DNA of 25,948 bases. Source: Verrucomicrobiota bacterium. Lineage in GTDB: Bacteria > Verrucomicrobiota > Verrucomicrobiia > Limisphaerales > UBA1096. Of this stretch, positions 14,985-23,736 are shown one piece after another. The notes beneath the pieces are model-generated. The model did no database searches. It had not been told where the DNA came from and worked only from the letters and a program-made list of their open reading frames with translations. The stretch spans positions 1 through 25,948 of the forward strand of contig JASLKI010000056.1 of NCBI GenBank assembly GCA_030747575.1, in the 5' to 3' direction. The first letter of the stretch is position 1; the number at the start of each line of letters is the position of its first letter. A program made the position numbers and the translations under genes.

Positions 14985-15992
14985 CTATGTAGAAACCGAG
15001 GCAGCAACTGCATCCCGGGGAACCCCAGCCATTATTTTTTGCAGCACAAGATCGGTAGTAACGCCCTCTGCCTCTGCCTCAAAATTAACAATCAACCTGT
15101 GGCGCAGTGCTGGCAGCGCAACCTCGGCCACATCATCAAAGCTCACGTTGAAGCGGCCTTCCGTCAGTGCCCGTACTTTAGCCCCAAGCAACAAGGCTTG
15201 GGCACCACGAGGGCTGCTGCCGAACTTAAGAAACTGATTGGTGATTTCCTGCGCCGTCTCTGTGTTTGGGTGCGTGGCAAGAATGAGCCGAACCGCATAG
15301 TCTTTCACATGCGAGGCGACTGGCACTTGCTGAACAAGTTGCTGTAACTCAATCAGCGTCGCACCATTGACGACTTTAGAAACCTCCACCTTGGTGCCTT
15401 CGGTGGTGCGGGTGACGATCTCAGAAAGTTCCCCCACCGTGGGGTAGTCGACCAGCAACTTGTAAAAGAAACGATCAAGTTGTGCCTCCGGCAGCGGGTA
15501 CGTGCCCTCTTGGTCGATCGGGTTTTGTGTGGCCAAGACAAAGAACGGAAGGTCGAGTTTGCGAATCTCACCACCTATCGTGACACTGCGTTCCTGCATA
15601 GCTTCCAACATTGCAGACTGGGTCTTCGGGGTGGCTCGGTTGATCTCATCCGCCAATACCAAGTGGGCAAAAATCGGCCCGTGCTGAAACTCAAAAGCCC
15701 GTTTTCCGTCGTCAGTTTCGTGCACCATATTGGTCCCGAGAACATCCGCCGGCATCAGGTCGGGCGTGAACTGGATGCGGTTGAACGACAGGTCGAGCAC
15801 TTGGCTCAAAGTCCGCACCAGTAGTGTTTTACCTAATCCAGGAACGCCCTCAAGAAGCACATGGCCATTGGCAAAAAGCGCATTGAGAGTCCCTTCAACA
15901 ATCGCATCCTGGCCAACGATTACTTTACCAATTTCTTTCCTGAGGGAGTTATACACCTCCCTAAATTTTTCTATCTGTTCTTTAGGATCCAT
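14985..15992 (-). CDS. MoxR-family AAA+ ATPase
   Basis: 335 residues. MoxR ATPases are chaperone-like AAA+ proteins, usually encoded with vWA/DUF58 partners. Seen: Walker A GVPGLGKT (49-56), Walker B with LVLADEINRA (111-120), the signature PKTQSAMLEAMQERSVTIGG, sensor 1 FVLATQNPIDQEGTYPLPEAQLDRF split across 150-175, and a C-terminal lid domain. The ATG at 15992 has one of the few strong Shine-Dalgarnos in the window (AGGAG, about 6-7 bases upstream). It lies 34 bases after the coiled-coil membrane protein gene and is probably in the same operon. No DUF58 or vWA gene is present nearby, which is unusual for the family. Confidence 0.95.
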   Translation of the reverse strand: MDPKEQIEKFREVYNSLRKEIGKVIVGQDAIVEGTLNALFANGHVLLEGVPGLGKTLLVRTLSQVLDLSFNRIQFTPDLMPADVLGTNMVHETDDGKRAFEFQHGPIFAHLVLADEINRATPKTQSAMLEAMQERSVTIGGEIRKLDLPFFVLATQNPIDQEGTYPLPEAQLDRFFYKLLVDYPTVGELSEIVTRTTEGTKVEVSKVVNGATLIELQQLVQQVPVASHVKDYAVRLILATHPNTETAQEITNQFLKFGSSPRGAQALLLGAKVRALTEGRFNVSFDDVAEVALPALRHRLIVNFEAEAEGVTTDLVLQKIMAGVPRDAVAASVST

Positions 15993-16002
15993 CTATTTCT
16001 CC

Positions 16003-16026
16003 TTGAGCCAAGCGCCAAGCCAGGCG
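16003..16026. repeat. Degenerate tandem palindrome half-sites between moxR and the coiled-coil gene
   Basis: The 34-base spacer contains GCCAAGCG followed directly by GCCAAGCC and AGGCGC, so it looks like two or three half-copies of the CGCTTGGCCAAGCG repeat. It lies just upstream of the moxR Shine-Dalgarno. Confidence 0.6.
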
Positions 16027-17940
16027 CTATTCCTTCAGGTCGTCGAAATAGTCCCGCACCGAGTCACGATAAGCGCGGGGCACCTTGTCCTGATTCAACG
16101 TATTGCGGACAGCCGATTGAGCGGCCGTCACTGCTTCCTTAAATTGTACTTTGCTGCTGCCCTTGATGCTCACCCCGCGCAGAGTGAAGCTCGGCATCGA
16201 GCCCTTAGGGTTGATCTTCCCTTTGATGCGAGTGGACACCATGTCATCCCGCACTTTGCCGTCACCGCGATCTGAGTTGCCTCGGGCATCCATGTCCGGC
16301 CGCGAGAAGCCAGAGTTGTCCCAACGCTGCGCCAAGGCCTCAGGTGTGAGTTGATAACTGTCATCCCCCCAAGTACCGACTCCGCCGCCCGGTTTGCTGG
16401 TAGGGCCGCCGCCCGGTTTTTGGCAGGAGCTAAACGACTGAGAGTTGCCTACGGCCAGTTGCGCCCGCTCAAGGTTTTGCAGCGCGGCCATCATATTTTC
16501 CATGTCGTCTAGCACATTCTTCAATTCTTTCGACGCTTCCGCCAGTGATTGCGACGCCCCCGCCTTGTCGCCCGCCTTGGCTTTTCCTTTTGCATCTGAA
16601 AGGCACTTCGAGCACTCGCCGAAATCCTCCGCCGGGCCGAGAGCCTCCTGCAGTTCCTGAATCATTTTCTCGAGTTGCTCTGGCGTTAATTGCGCGGACG
16701 CCAACTCCTCCATCATTTTTTTCAACGACTCGATTGCGGCCGGCACCTGGCCATTCTCAAGTTGGGCACCCAGTGTTTTGCCAATCTCGGCCATCTTCAT
16801 TTGCAGATTTTGCATCGCCTTGGCCAAGTTCGCCATTTTCTGCAAATCCTCTGCTATAAAGTCCATATTCTTTAGGAATTGATCAATATCACTGGATTCC
16901 AGCGCATGCAACGCCTTGTCGATATTCGGCATTTCAAGTCCCATTTTCTCGGCCTTCCTAGCCAAGTCATCCATCGATTGCGCCAACTCCAGACGCGCCT
17001 GTTGCCCTTCCGTCGAGTTGGCGTCCTGCAGTCCAGCGGCGGCGTCCTTGACATCATCCATCTTCGACTTGAGCGCATCAAACTGCTCCTGATTTGCCTC
17101 TTTTGCGTCGCCGAGACTTTTCTTTAATTCATCCAGTTGCCGCTGCATCTCGGCTTTTTTTAGGCGGCTCGCAGCCGAAGGGGTCCGCGCAGCTTGCTGC
17201 ATTTTATTGAGAGTGCGCGCTTGGCCAAGCTTGCTGGATTGATCACGCAACCGTTCCGCCAAACTAGAGAGCTTAGCCAAGGCCTCGTCTCGCACAAGTT
17301 TGCCGCTCTTTAACTCCCGCCCAAGTTCCTGCACCAACTCGAGCGCGTCCTTCGTCGGCTTAAAGTGCGCTTGCTGCTTGGTCAGCGCCGTCAGGTTTTG
17401 GCCAACGTCCTCGATGATCGCCGAGTCGCGTTGCTGGTCAAGATGCGCCTGACTGCGATGCTCGGGAACAAAACCGAGCCCAACGCAGGCGGCCAACACA
17501 AGCAAAGTCCAGTGGCAAACCTTGGGCAACCGCAGTGGCAAAAGTTTCCCCGGCTCAATCTTGCCTGCCGCCTTTGCAGCGTCGCTAATCACCAAAGCCG
17601 CCCAAGCGGATTTTTTTGCGGAGATGTCGGACATCTCCACCGCAGTGCTCAGGCGTTCTTTCAATCCAATTTCGCGATCAAGCCAACGTGCGGTGTCGCT
17701 GCCGGCGAATCGCTTGGCCAAGCCGAATAGCAAACCAGCCAACGGGAGAGCCAATCCGATGACGCCCGTCCAAAGCAGTGTCGTCTGTGGAACGGGAGCC
17801 AGTTTGTAAACACTCAGGGAGGCAAGCCACAAACAAACACCAATCAACAGACCAAGCCACATGTTTTGCCAGCCCCTTTGCAACTTGCGGCGTCTTGCGG
17901 CGGCGTCAATTTTTGCGTCAATGACCTGTTTTTCACTCAT
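16027..17940 (-). CDS. Membrane-anchored coiled-coil protein, DUF4175-like
   Basis: 637 residues from the ATG at 17940 (the open frame extends four codons to a TTG). Three hydrophobic segments are visible: about 27-46, 54-74 and 139-160. The rest, about 165-500, is charged and Ala/Leu/Lys/Glu/Gln-rich with heptad character, predicting long coiled coils (KMQQAARTPSAASRLKKAEM; MQNLQMKMAEIGKTLGAQLE). A Gly/Pro-rich linker (CQKPGGGPTSKPGGGVG) leads to a C-terminal domain ending RNTLNQDKVPRAYRDSVRDYFDDL. This layout resembles the DUF4175 proteins found beside moxR in PVC and other bacteria, and the adjacent moxR supports that. Molecular function is unknown; a role in envelope stress or assembly with MoxR is an inference. 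It carries three core copies of the repeated palindrome in its coding DNA. Confidence 0.75.
   Translation of the reverse strand: MSEKQVIDAKIDAAARRRKLQRGWQNMWLGLLIGVCLWLASLSVYKLAPVPQTTLLWTGVIGLALPLAGLLFGLAKRFAGSDTARWLDREIGLKERLSTAVEMSDISAKKSAWAALVISDAAKAAGKIEPGKLLPLRLPKVCHWTLLVLAACVGLGFVPEHRSQAHLDQQRDSAIIEDVGQNLTALTKQQAHFKPTKDALELVQELGRELKSGKLVRDEALAKLSSLAERLRDQSSKLGQARTLNKMQQAARTPSAASRLKKAEMQRQLDELKKSLGDAKEANQEQFDALKSKMDDVKDAAAGLQDANSTEGQQARLELAQSMDDLARKAEKMGLEMPNIDKALHALESSDIDQFLKNMDFIAEDLQKMANLAKAMQNLQMKMAEIGKTLGAQLENGQVPAAIESLKKMMEELASAQLTPEQLEKMIQELQEALGPAEDFGECSKCLSDAKGKAKAGDKAGASQSLAEASKELKNVLDDMENMMAALQNLERAQLAVGNSQSFSSCQKPGGGPTSKPGGGVGTWGDDSYQLTPEALAQRWDNSGFSRPDMDARGNSDRGDGKVRDDMVSTRIKGKINPKGSMPSFTLRGVSIKGSSKVQFKEAVTAAQSAVRNTLNQDKVPRAYRDSVRDYFDDLKE
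16817..16830. repeat. Palindrome copy (11/14) in the coiled-coil gene
   Basis: GCCTTGGCCAAGTT with intact core at 16819-16828; minus-strand codons read Asn-Leu-Ala-Lys-Ala. Confidence 0.6.
17218..17231. repeat. Palindrome copy (13/14) in the coiled-coil gene
   Basis: CGCTTGGCCAAGCT. On the minus strand it is read in the other frame, Lys-Leu-Gly-Gln-Ala. Confidence 0.75.
17711..17724. repeat. Palindrome copy (13/14) in the coiled-coil gene
   Basis: CGCTTGGCCAAGCC; minus-strand codons read Gly-Leu-Ala-Lys-Arg, at the end of the second hydrophobic segment. Confidence 0.75.
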
Positions 17941-18052
17941 GCAAAGAGTCAATGCTGCGCCCTCACCGCACTTTTTACGAGTGCGAAAAGATGGCTTTCT
18001 TTATGAAAAATCAGAAACTCAAAAGACAGCAGGAAAAGGCGATTTCTCTGGA

Positions 18053-18568
18053 TTAATCCACAGCAGGCAATTTCAAATGGCGCTTGGTAAGGACCTTTTT
18101 GGTCTGATCCTTGCGGAACTTATCATAAATTTTTCGGTACTTTGCCGACTTCACGCCGAGGATAGACACCGCCAACAGCGCGGCGTTGATCGCGCCCGGT
18201 TTGCCGATGGCAAGGGTGCCCACCGGGACGCCGGCTGGCATCTGCACGATCGACAGCAGCGAGTCCATGCCCTTGAGCGAGGCGGACTCCATAGGCACGC
18301 CGAGCACCGGGAGCGTCACTTTGGCAGAGATAACACCCGGCAAATGCGCGGCCCCGCCCGCTCCGGCAATGATCACCTCGATGCCCCGCTTCTCCGTCGT
18401 GGCGAGGTATTTCATCAACGCGTCGGTGGCACGGTGGGCGGAGATCGCCTGGGCTTCCCAAGGGATACCGAGGTCGTCGAGTTTCTGCGCGGCGTGGGAC
18501 ATCACGCCCCAATCCGACTGGCTCCCCATCAGGATGCTTACCAAAGGTTTCTTAACTTTTGCTGCCAT
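18053..18568 (-). CDS. purE: N5-carboxyaminoimidazole ribonucleotide mutase
   Basis: 171 residues, normal for bacterial class I PurE, which converts N5-CAIR to CAIR in purine synthesis (cytoplasmic, homo-octamer). Signature blocks are VSILMGSQSDWGVM (10-23), AISAHRATDAL with the catalytic-site His (41-51), IEVIIAGAGGAAHLPGV and LPVLGVPMES, followed by SIVQMPAGVPVGTLAIGKPG. The usual partner purK is not adjacent, and the neighbours on the same strand are ispA-type and coiled-coil genes, so it is probably transcribed alone or in a loose group. ATG start without a Shine-Dalgarno; the upstream stretch is T-rich on the coding strand. Confidence 0.97.
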   Translation of the reverse strand: MAAKVKKPLVSILMGSQSDWGVMSHAAQKLDDLGIPWEAQAISAHRATDALMKYLATTEKRGIEVIIAGAGGAAHLPGVISAKVTLPVLGVPMESASLKGMDSLLSIVQMPAGVPVGTLAIGKPGAINAALLAVSILGVKSAKYRKIYDKFRKDQTKKVLTKRHLKLPAVD

Positions 18569-18660
18569 AAAAAAATCAAACTTAACGCTTCAACAGGCGG
18601 CGAGTAAACTTTACCAAACGCAAAAAATCAAACCCGATCACGCCAAGAGCTTGGCAAAGT

Positions 18661-19581
18661 TCAGTGGTCGCGCTTGAGCAGGTAATCGGCGAGCGCCTCC
18701 AGTGCGACTGCCTTGCCGTTGAACGGCTTGAGTGCAGCGTAGGCCTTGGTCGTCAGTTTAGCGGCGATCTTTTGAGACTTAGCCAGGCCGACAACCGACG
18801 GATAAGTCGCCTTTTGCACCGCAACATCCTTGCCGGCGGTCTTGCCCAACTGCTCCGACGACAGGGTCACATCGAGGATGTCGTCGATGACTTGGAAGGC
18901 CAAACCGATGGAGTAGCCGAAATCGGTCAGCGCCTGAAGTTGGCGTGGCGTGGCGTTGGCCGACATGCCGCCGAGCCGCACCGAGCAGGTCAGCAGCGCG
19001 GAGGTTTTGCGCTCATGAATGTAGCGGAGCTGCGCTGGCGACACCGGTATGCCCTCGCCCTCGAGATCGGCAACTTGGCCGGCAATCAATTGAGCGTGAC
19101 CGGCCGTCTTGGCCAGTTCGCCGACAAAACCGTTCTGTTTGTAGCGCTTGGTTGGCTTGGCTTGGTTGGCCAACTCGAAGGCCAAGGTAAGCAGCGCGTC
19201 CCCGGCGAGCACCGCGATGCCTTCACCGTAAACGACGTGATTCGTTGGCATGCCCCGACGCAAATCGTCGTCGTCCATCCCCGGCAAATCGTCGTGGATC
19301 AGCGAGTAGGTGTGGATGCACTCGACGGCGGAGCCGAGGATCAGAGAGTCGCTGGCCCTGCCGCCGCACGCCTCTGCTGCGGCCATGCAAAGGATCGGCC
19401 GAAGTCGTTTACCACCCGCAAACATCGAGTAGCGCATCGACTCATGCAGCGTCTTCGGCTTTGCCGACGCCTTGGGTAGATGCCTGTTCAGCGCTGCATT
19501 GACCTGCTTGAAGGAACGGTCAAGGTAGCGGTTAAGCGAAAAGGAATTAGGCTTGGCCTGCTTGTTCGGAGAAACCGGCAC
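18661..19581 (-). CDS. ispA: Polyprenyl diphosphate synthase (farnesyl/geranylgeranyl type, IspA-like)
   Basis: 306 residues. It condenses isopentenyl diphosphate with allylic diphosphates to make C15 or C20 isoprenoid precursors. Seen: GGKRLRP (56-62), the first Asp-rich motif DDLPGMDDDDLRRG (97-110), GDALLTLAFE, GQVADLEGEG, KTSALLTCSVRLGG, and the second Asp-rich motif DDILD (233-237), then GKTAGKDVAVQKATYPS. The sequence TYSLIHDD before the first motif is as in bacterial IspA; exact chain length cannot be fixed from sequence. The GTG start at 19581 has no Shine-Dalgarno. No dxs or xseB neighbour is present. It is transcribed divergently from the large beta-propeller gene across a 236-base spacer. 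Confidence 0.92.
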   Translation of the reverse strand: MPVSPNKQAKPNSFSLNRYLDRSFKQVNAALNRHLPKASAKPKTLHESMRYSMFAGGKRLRPILCMAAAEACGGRASDSLILGSAVECIHTYSLIHDDLPGMDDDDLRRGMPTNHVVYGEGIAVLAGDALLTLAFELANQAKPTKRYKQNGFVGELAKTAGHAQLIAGQVADLEGEGIPVSPAQLRYIHERKTSALLTCSVRLGGMSANATPRQLQALTDFGYSIGLAFQVIDDILDVTLSSEQLGKTAGKDVAVQKATYPSVVGLAKSQKIAAKLTTKAYAALKPFNGKAVALEALADYLLKRDH

Positions 19582-19733
19582 GCAAAGGTTTTAAGCAAGC
19601 CCCCCAAGACCCACAAGGCAGGAATGGAGAAAAGAGCCTCGTAGGAGGGCAGCATAAAAACCTTGAATTGAAAGGTAGAGAAGGGGTCTAATTCCTTCAG
19701 TTAAAGCACACACGAAATGAAACCACTCCTCAT

Positions 19734-19761
19734 CACAAAAACAGCAACTTTGCTGTTTGTG
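19734..19761. other. Hairpin in the divergent ispA / beta-propeller spacer
   Basis: An inverted repeat pairs AACAGCAA with TTGCTGTT around CT and extends outward to CAC/GTG with a small A bulge. No T-run follows on either strand, so a terminator is unlikely; an operator or an mRNA leader structure 57-84 bases before the propeller ATG is possible. The rest of spacer 19582-19817 shows no gene I can support. Confidence 0.4.
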
Positions 19762-19817
19762 CAGAGTGAAGAGCGATGAACTCAGACGGATTGTACCCCC
19801 ATTAGTAGACAAATCTT

Positions 19818-22800
19818 ATGAAAAAAGCAGCCACCCTCATCCTCTTCACTATCCAATGGGCTTCAATCAACGCCCTTGACTGGCCAACCTATCGGCATGA
19901 TGCCCAAAGGACAGGGATTACCGGCGAGCAGTTGGCCCTTCCATTGTCGAAAAGCTGGACATTTGTGTCCGCACACCAACCCGAGCGGGCATGGCCAGCT
20001 CCATTTAGGGAAAACCCATACTCAGGAGTCAAGGTGGAGCCGCTGCTTACCTTCGACCACGCCTTCCAGCCGATCGCTTGCGGGAATTCCGTCTTTTTCG
20101 GTTCGTCAAGTGACCATCAGGTCTACTGCCTTGACTCAACATCAGGGCACATCAAATGGACCTTTTATACAGAGGGGCCGGTTCGCATCTGTCCGACATT
20201 CCACCAGGGACGGCTTTATTTCGGATCAGATGACGGAATTATTTATTGCCTCGATGCCCAAACAGGGCGTGAGCTTTGGCGTCATCTTGCTGGACCCAGC
20301 AATGATAAGATTCCCGGGAATGAACAAATTATTTCCCGTTGGCCGGTACGCTCCGGTGTACTGGTTGAGAAAGGCCTAGTTTATTCGGCAGCGGGACTGT
20401 TCCCGGCGAGGGAGGGATCCTATTTATTTGCGCTGGATGCCTATTTTGGGAAAAAGGTCTGGAAGAAAAAAATCAACCAGACATCCCAGGGCTATCTATT
20501 GGCCACGCCAGGCAAGATTTTTGTACCTACCGGTAAACTGACGCCATTGATGTACAATCGGGTGAATGGGGATTACATCAAACGAATCTCGGGGCCGCGT
20601 GGCAACTTCGCGTTGATTGTCGATGATGTCATGGTTTCAGGGCCAGGCATTTCAGGGGGAAATCTAGTGGCGCTCGACCAGGCGAATAAGCAATACCGCG
20701 TGGCGAACTTCAAGGCCAACAAGGCGGTCATCAGTCCCAACTCGGTTTTTCTTGCCTCGGGAACTGAAATCATTCGGCGAGATAGAAAACCGCTTGCCCT
20801 ACAGAGTCTTGAGAAACGCAAAAATGATTTGGAGGGAATAATCAAGGCGGAGCTTAACTGGAAAAAAGCGGAAGAATTGAAATCGAAGATCGAGGCAGCA
20901 AATAAAAATTTTCATGGGGTTCTAGATCTGAATAATAGACTCCAGTGGCAGGCCGAAAAATTTGATCGTGGCAATGTTGTTGTGGACCGGGAAATGTACG
21001 GCAAGGAAATAGGCATTATTTCCGATCCAGGAGGGCAAAAGAATTTTGCCGAGTACGATCTAACAGTTGAGACGACCGGTATGTTTCAGTTGGAACTGAG
21101 GTATGCCGCGCGATTGCCGCGCCCGGGACGAATTATTATAGATGGGAAAGTTGCAAGAGAAGGGGCCATTGCACACACCACCGGTGGATGGGAGCCTGAA
21201 CATCAGAAGTGGCATACCGAGGGGTTAATCAAAGCTGTCACAAAACAATTTACTCTCCGAATTGAGTCTGAACCGATGATGTCTCATATTGACCAGATAC
21301 GCCTGACTCCCCTTACAGGGAACATCTCCTCGCTGGAGAGAGTCAATGCAGTCATTGAAGGTTTGAACAAGCAACTTGCCGAGGCTCAAAAAACCGCGCA
21401 AAAACCAGGAACAGCCATCACCTTAAAAGGAGGTAAATCTATTGAGGAGCAGATCAAATCCACAAAGGCTTCCATTACCAAACTTAAGTCACAAGCATCG
21501 CTTATCAAAGAATGGAAGCAGCCGGTTAAAGAGGCCAAGTCAATTATCCTGGCGGGGAACACCTTGTTTGTAGGCCGAGAAAACGAGGTGCTTGCCATTC
21601 ATGCCAATACAGGGAGCATCGATTGGAACATGAGCGTAGACGGCGTCGTCCATGGTATTGTTGCGGCCAACGGCTCCCTTCTAGCAACCACCGACAAGGG
21701 CAGGATTTATTGCTTCACAGAAGAAGGAATCCCGCAACAAGTTGCAGACAACGCAGCCTCAACGAAGCAGCGTACTGGCGAAGGTCAAATGGATTATTTA
21801 GATCGGGATTTTAGTAGGCAAATGCTCGGGCAACTTGACCAACGAACAGGCTATGCGCTGGTTCACGGGGTTGGGGATGCGCAGTTGGCATCTCAAATTT
21901 TGAGAAACACAAATTTTAATCTAGTTTGCGTGGAGGAAGATTCCCTGATTGCTGCGAAAACCCGCGACCTTTTTAATGAGAAGGCACTTTACGGGAAAAG
22001 AATCGTTGTCCACAAAAAATTGGGAAACCGGCTGCCCTATCCGGACTTTATGTTCAATTTTATTTGTGTGGATATTGGTGCCCTAAAAGGGGGGAAGCTA
22101 CTTCTCAGCGAGTATTATCGACTACTCAGACCGTTTGGCACCTTGGTCATTGGAGGGAGAAAAGGGGCGAGCAATTCATTGGCGCTTGCTAACAAACCAT
22201 TGACCGATCTGGTTGCCAGCAGTCGGGATATTGACCAGAAGTTTCACTCCTTTAAGGATCAGCAATGGCATGTGATCAACCGGGGCAAGCTACCAGGGGG
22301 CGGCGAGTGGTCCCACCAATATGCAAACCCCGGGAACACAGCCTGCAGTGAGGATATAAGGATTAGCGGAGATCTACGGCTGCAATGGTACGGCAAGCCC
22401 GGTCCCTATCGAATGTTTGACAGGCATTCATATACAACCGCGCCCGTCTACAGCAGTGGACGCCTGTTTACGCTGGGCGAAAAAATTCTATATGCCAATG
22501 ATGCCTATAACGGTCGTTTACTTTGGGAGAAGGAACTCCCCTCCCTGGAGCCAAGGGTGAATCTGCCCCGGGATTGCGGGTACATGGTGACCGATCGGGA
22601 TCATGTGTATCTCGCCATTGAGAATAATTGCATAAAAGTCAATGCAAGGTCGGGGAAAACCGAAACAGAATTTAACTGCCCAAAAATTGCCGATGATCAT
22701 GACTACAATTGGGGGTATGTTGCCACAACCGACGGACTCCTTTTCGGCTCAAGTGTTCGCTCAGGAAACTTTTATACTGAAGGTCGAGGGCCCTGGTATG

Positions 22801-23597
22801 ACGACTCCGGCTTTAATAATGCCCAGGATAGCCACAAGGTGTTGAGCGATTGTCTTTTTGCCGTTGATTTGGCCGGGAACAGCCAGGCTTGGAAATACAA
22901 CGGGGTGATCATTAATTCGACCATCGCAATCGGGGGCGATCAAATTTACTTCGTTGAAAACAGAAACCCAAAGGTCCTTCAAGACAAGTCACGAAGATTA
23001 AGTGGGGGCAAGGAGTGGATGGCGTTACATCTTGTAGCCTTGGATGTGAAAACAGGTAAGAGGGTCTGGGATAAAGACATGCAATTTGAACAAAGGACTC
23101 CAGTGTTCTTTTCCACCTACAAGGATGGAACCTTGATCGTACTGCGCTCTTCCCCCAAGTCATTTGATCTTAGGGCGATTGATGCTAAATCCGGTAAACC
23201 ACTCTGGAATCGTGATCATGGCTGGGAGAACAATCATCACGGGGCGCATCGGCGGCACCCGGTCATTATTGGAGATGTTGTCTATCAACAACCCCTTGCA
23301 TACGACCTCAAAACGGGCAAAGAGAAGTGGTCCACCAGTAAAGTGGGTGTGGGCGGCAATTGCGGAACACTATCAGCGTCTTCGACCATGTTGTTTTCTC
23401 GCTTGAGCGATTACCCCGGCTTCATCGATTTAGGGGAGGGCATGAACAAGGAAAATCTGGTGGAGATTACCCGGCCGGGATGTTGGATTAATATTATACC
23501 CGTAGGGGGAATGGTTCTGGTTCCCGAAGCGGGATCCGGGTGCAGCTGCGAATACTCGATTCACGCATCGATGGGCTTTCTCCCAAGAAAAAATTGA
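19818..23597 (+). CDS. Secreted PQQ-type beta-propeller with embedded methyltransferase-like domain
   Basis: 1259 residues. Signal peptide about 1-20, then DWPTYRHDAQRTG, the usual start of PVC PQQ-like propellers. Blades with PQQ/BamB-type repeats (VYCLDSTSGHIKWTFYTEG; IYCLDAQTGRELWRHLAG) cover about 20-330 and again about 790-1255. Between them lie a coiled coil (about 331-366), a carbohydrate-binding-module-like beta domain (about 385-500, ending HIDQIRLTPL), a second coiled coil (about 505-565), one propeller blade, and a Rossmann segment at about 670-790. This last has class I methyltransferase-like motifs: HGVGDAQLA (683-691), CVEED (704-708), LPYPDFMFNFICVD and YRLLRPFGTLVIGG (767-780). 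No catalytic role is proven; SAM would not normally be available outside the cytoplasm. No Shine-Dalgarno. It is lower in GC than the left half by eye. Confidence 0.85.
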   Translation: MKKAATLILFTIQWASINALDWPTYRHDAQRTGITGEQLALPLSKSWTFVSAHQPERAWPAPFRENPYSGVKVEPLLTFDHAFQPIACGNSVFFGSSSDHQVYCLDSTSGHIKWTFYTEGPVRICPTFHQGRLYFGSDDGIIYCLDAQTGRELWRHLAGPSNDKIPGNEQIISRWPVRSGVLVEKGLVYSAAGLFPAREGSYLFALDAYFGKKVWKKKINQTSQGYLLATPGKIFVPTGKLTPLMYNRVNGDYIKRISGPRGNFALIVDDVMVSGPGISGGNLVALDQANKQYRVANFKANKAVISPNSVFLASGTEIIRRDRKPLALQSLEKRKNDLEGIIKAELNWKKAEELKSKIEAANKNFHGVLDLNNRLQWQAEKFDRGNVVVDREMYGKEIGIISDPGGQKNFAEYDLTVETTGMFQLELRYAARLPRPGRIIIDGKVAREGAIAHTTGGWEPEHQKWHTEGLIKAVTKQFTLRIESEPMMSHIDQIRLTPLTGNISSLERVNAVIEGLNKQLAEAQKTAQKPGTAITLKGGKSIEEQIKSTKASITKLKSQASLIKEWKQPVKEAKSIILAGNTLFVGRENEVLAIHANTGSIDWNMSVDGVVHGIVAANGSLLATTDKGRIYCFTEEGIPQQVADNAASTKQRTGEGQMDYLDRDFSRQMLGQLDQRTGYALVHGVGDAQLASQILRNTNFNLVCVEEDSLIAAKTRDLFNEKALYGKRIVVHKKLGNRLPYPDFMFNFICVDIGALKGGKLLLSEYYRLLRPFGTLVIGGRKGASNSLALANKPLTDLVASSRDIDQKFHSFKDQQWHVINRGKLPGGGEWSHQYANPGNTACSEDIRISGDLRLQWYGKPGPYRMFDRHSYTTAPVYSSGRLFTLGEKILYANDAYNGRLLWEKELPSLEPRVNLPRDCGYMVTDRDHVYLAIENNCIKVNARSGKTETEFNCPKIADDHDYNWGYVATTDGLLFGSSVRSGNFYTEGRGPWYDDSGFNNAQDSHKVLSDCLFAVDLAGNSQAWKYNGVIINSTIAIGGDQIYFVENRNPKVLQDKSRRLSGGKEWMALHLVALDVKTGKRVWDKDMQFEQRTPVFFSTYKDGTLIVLRSSPKSFDLRAIDAKSGKPLWNRDHGWENNHHGAHRRHPVIIGDVVYQQPLAYDLKTGKEKWSTSKVGVGGNCGTLSASSTMLFSRLSDYPGFIDLGEGMNKENLVEITRPGCWINIIPVGGMVLVPEAGSGCSCEYSIHASMGFLPRKN

Positions 23598-23620
23598 CTT
23601 GTTACCATAACAAACAAGTC
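23596..23620 (+). terminator. Hairpin overlapping the beta-propeller stop codon
   Basis: GACTTGTT and AACAAGTC form an 8-base-pair stem with a 9-base loop, beginning at the TGA stop. No T-run follows, so intrinsic termination is doubtful; it may protect the 3' end. A second, weaker inverted repeat (ACAACAC / GTGTTGT) lies at about 23657-23686 before the permease gene. Confidence 0.35.
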
Positions 23621-23736
23621 CCATGGGGGACAGAGTCAGGATATTATTGAAATGAGACAACACACAATAATCGCAGACGTGTTGTTTATGACAGGCCTGC
23701 TCACCCCTCATTGTTTCGTGAGATATATCTAAATTG

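Noticed and set aside
18664..19479. 271-codon plus-strand open frame
   Set aside because: Antisense to the polyprenyl synthase gene, with no family resemblance.
19591..19812. 73-codon minus-strand open frame in the divergent spacer
   Set aside because: Begins with TTG, has no ribosome site or recognisable sequence, and overlaps the hairpin and likely promoter region; not convincing as a gene.
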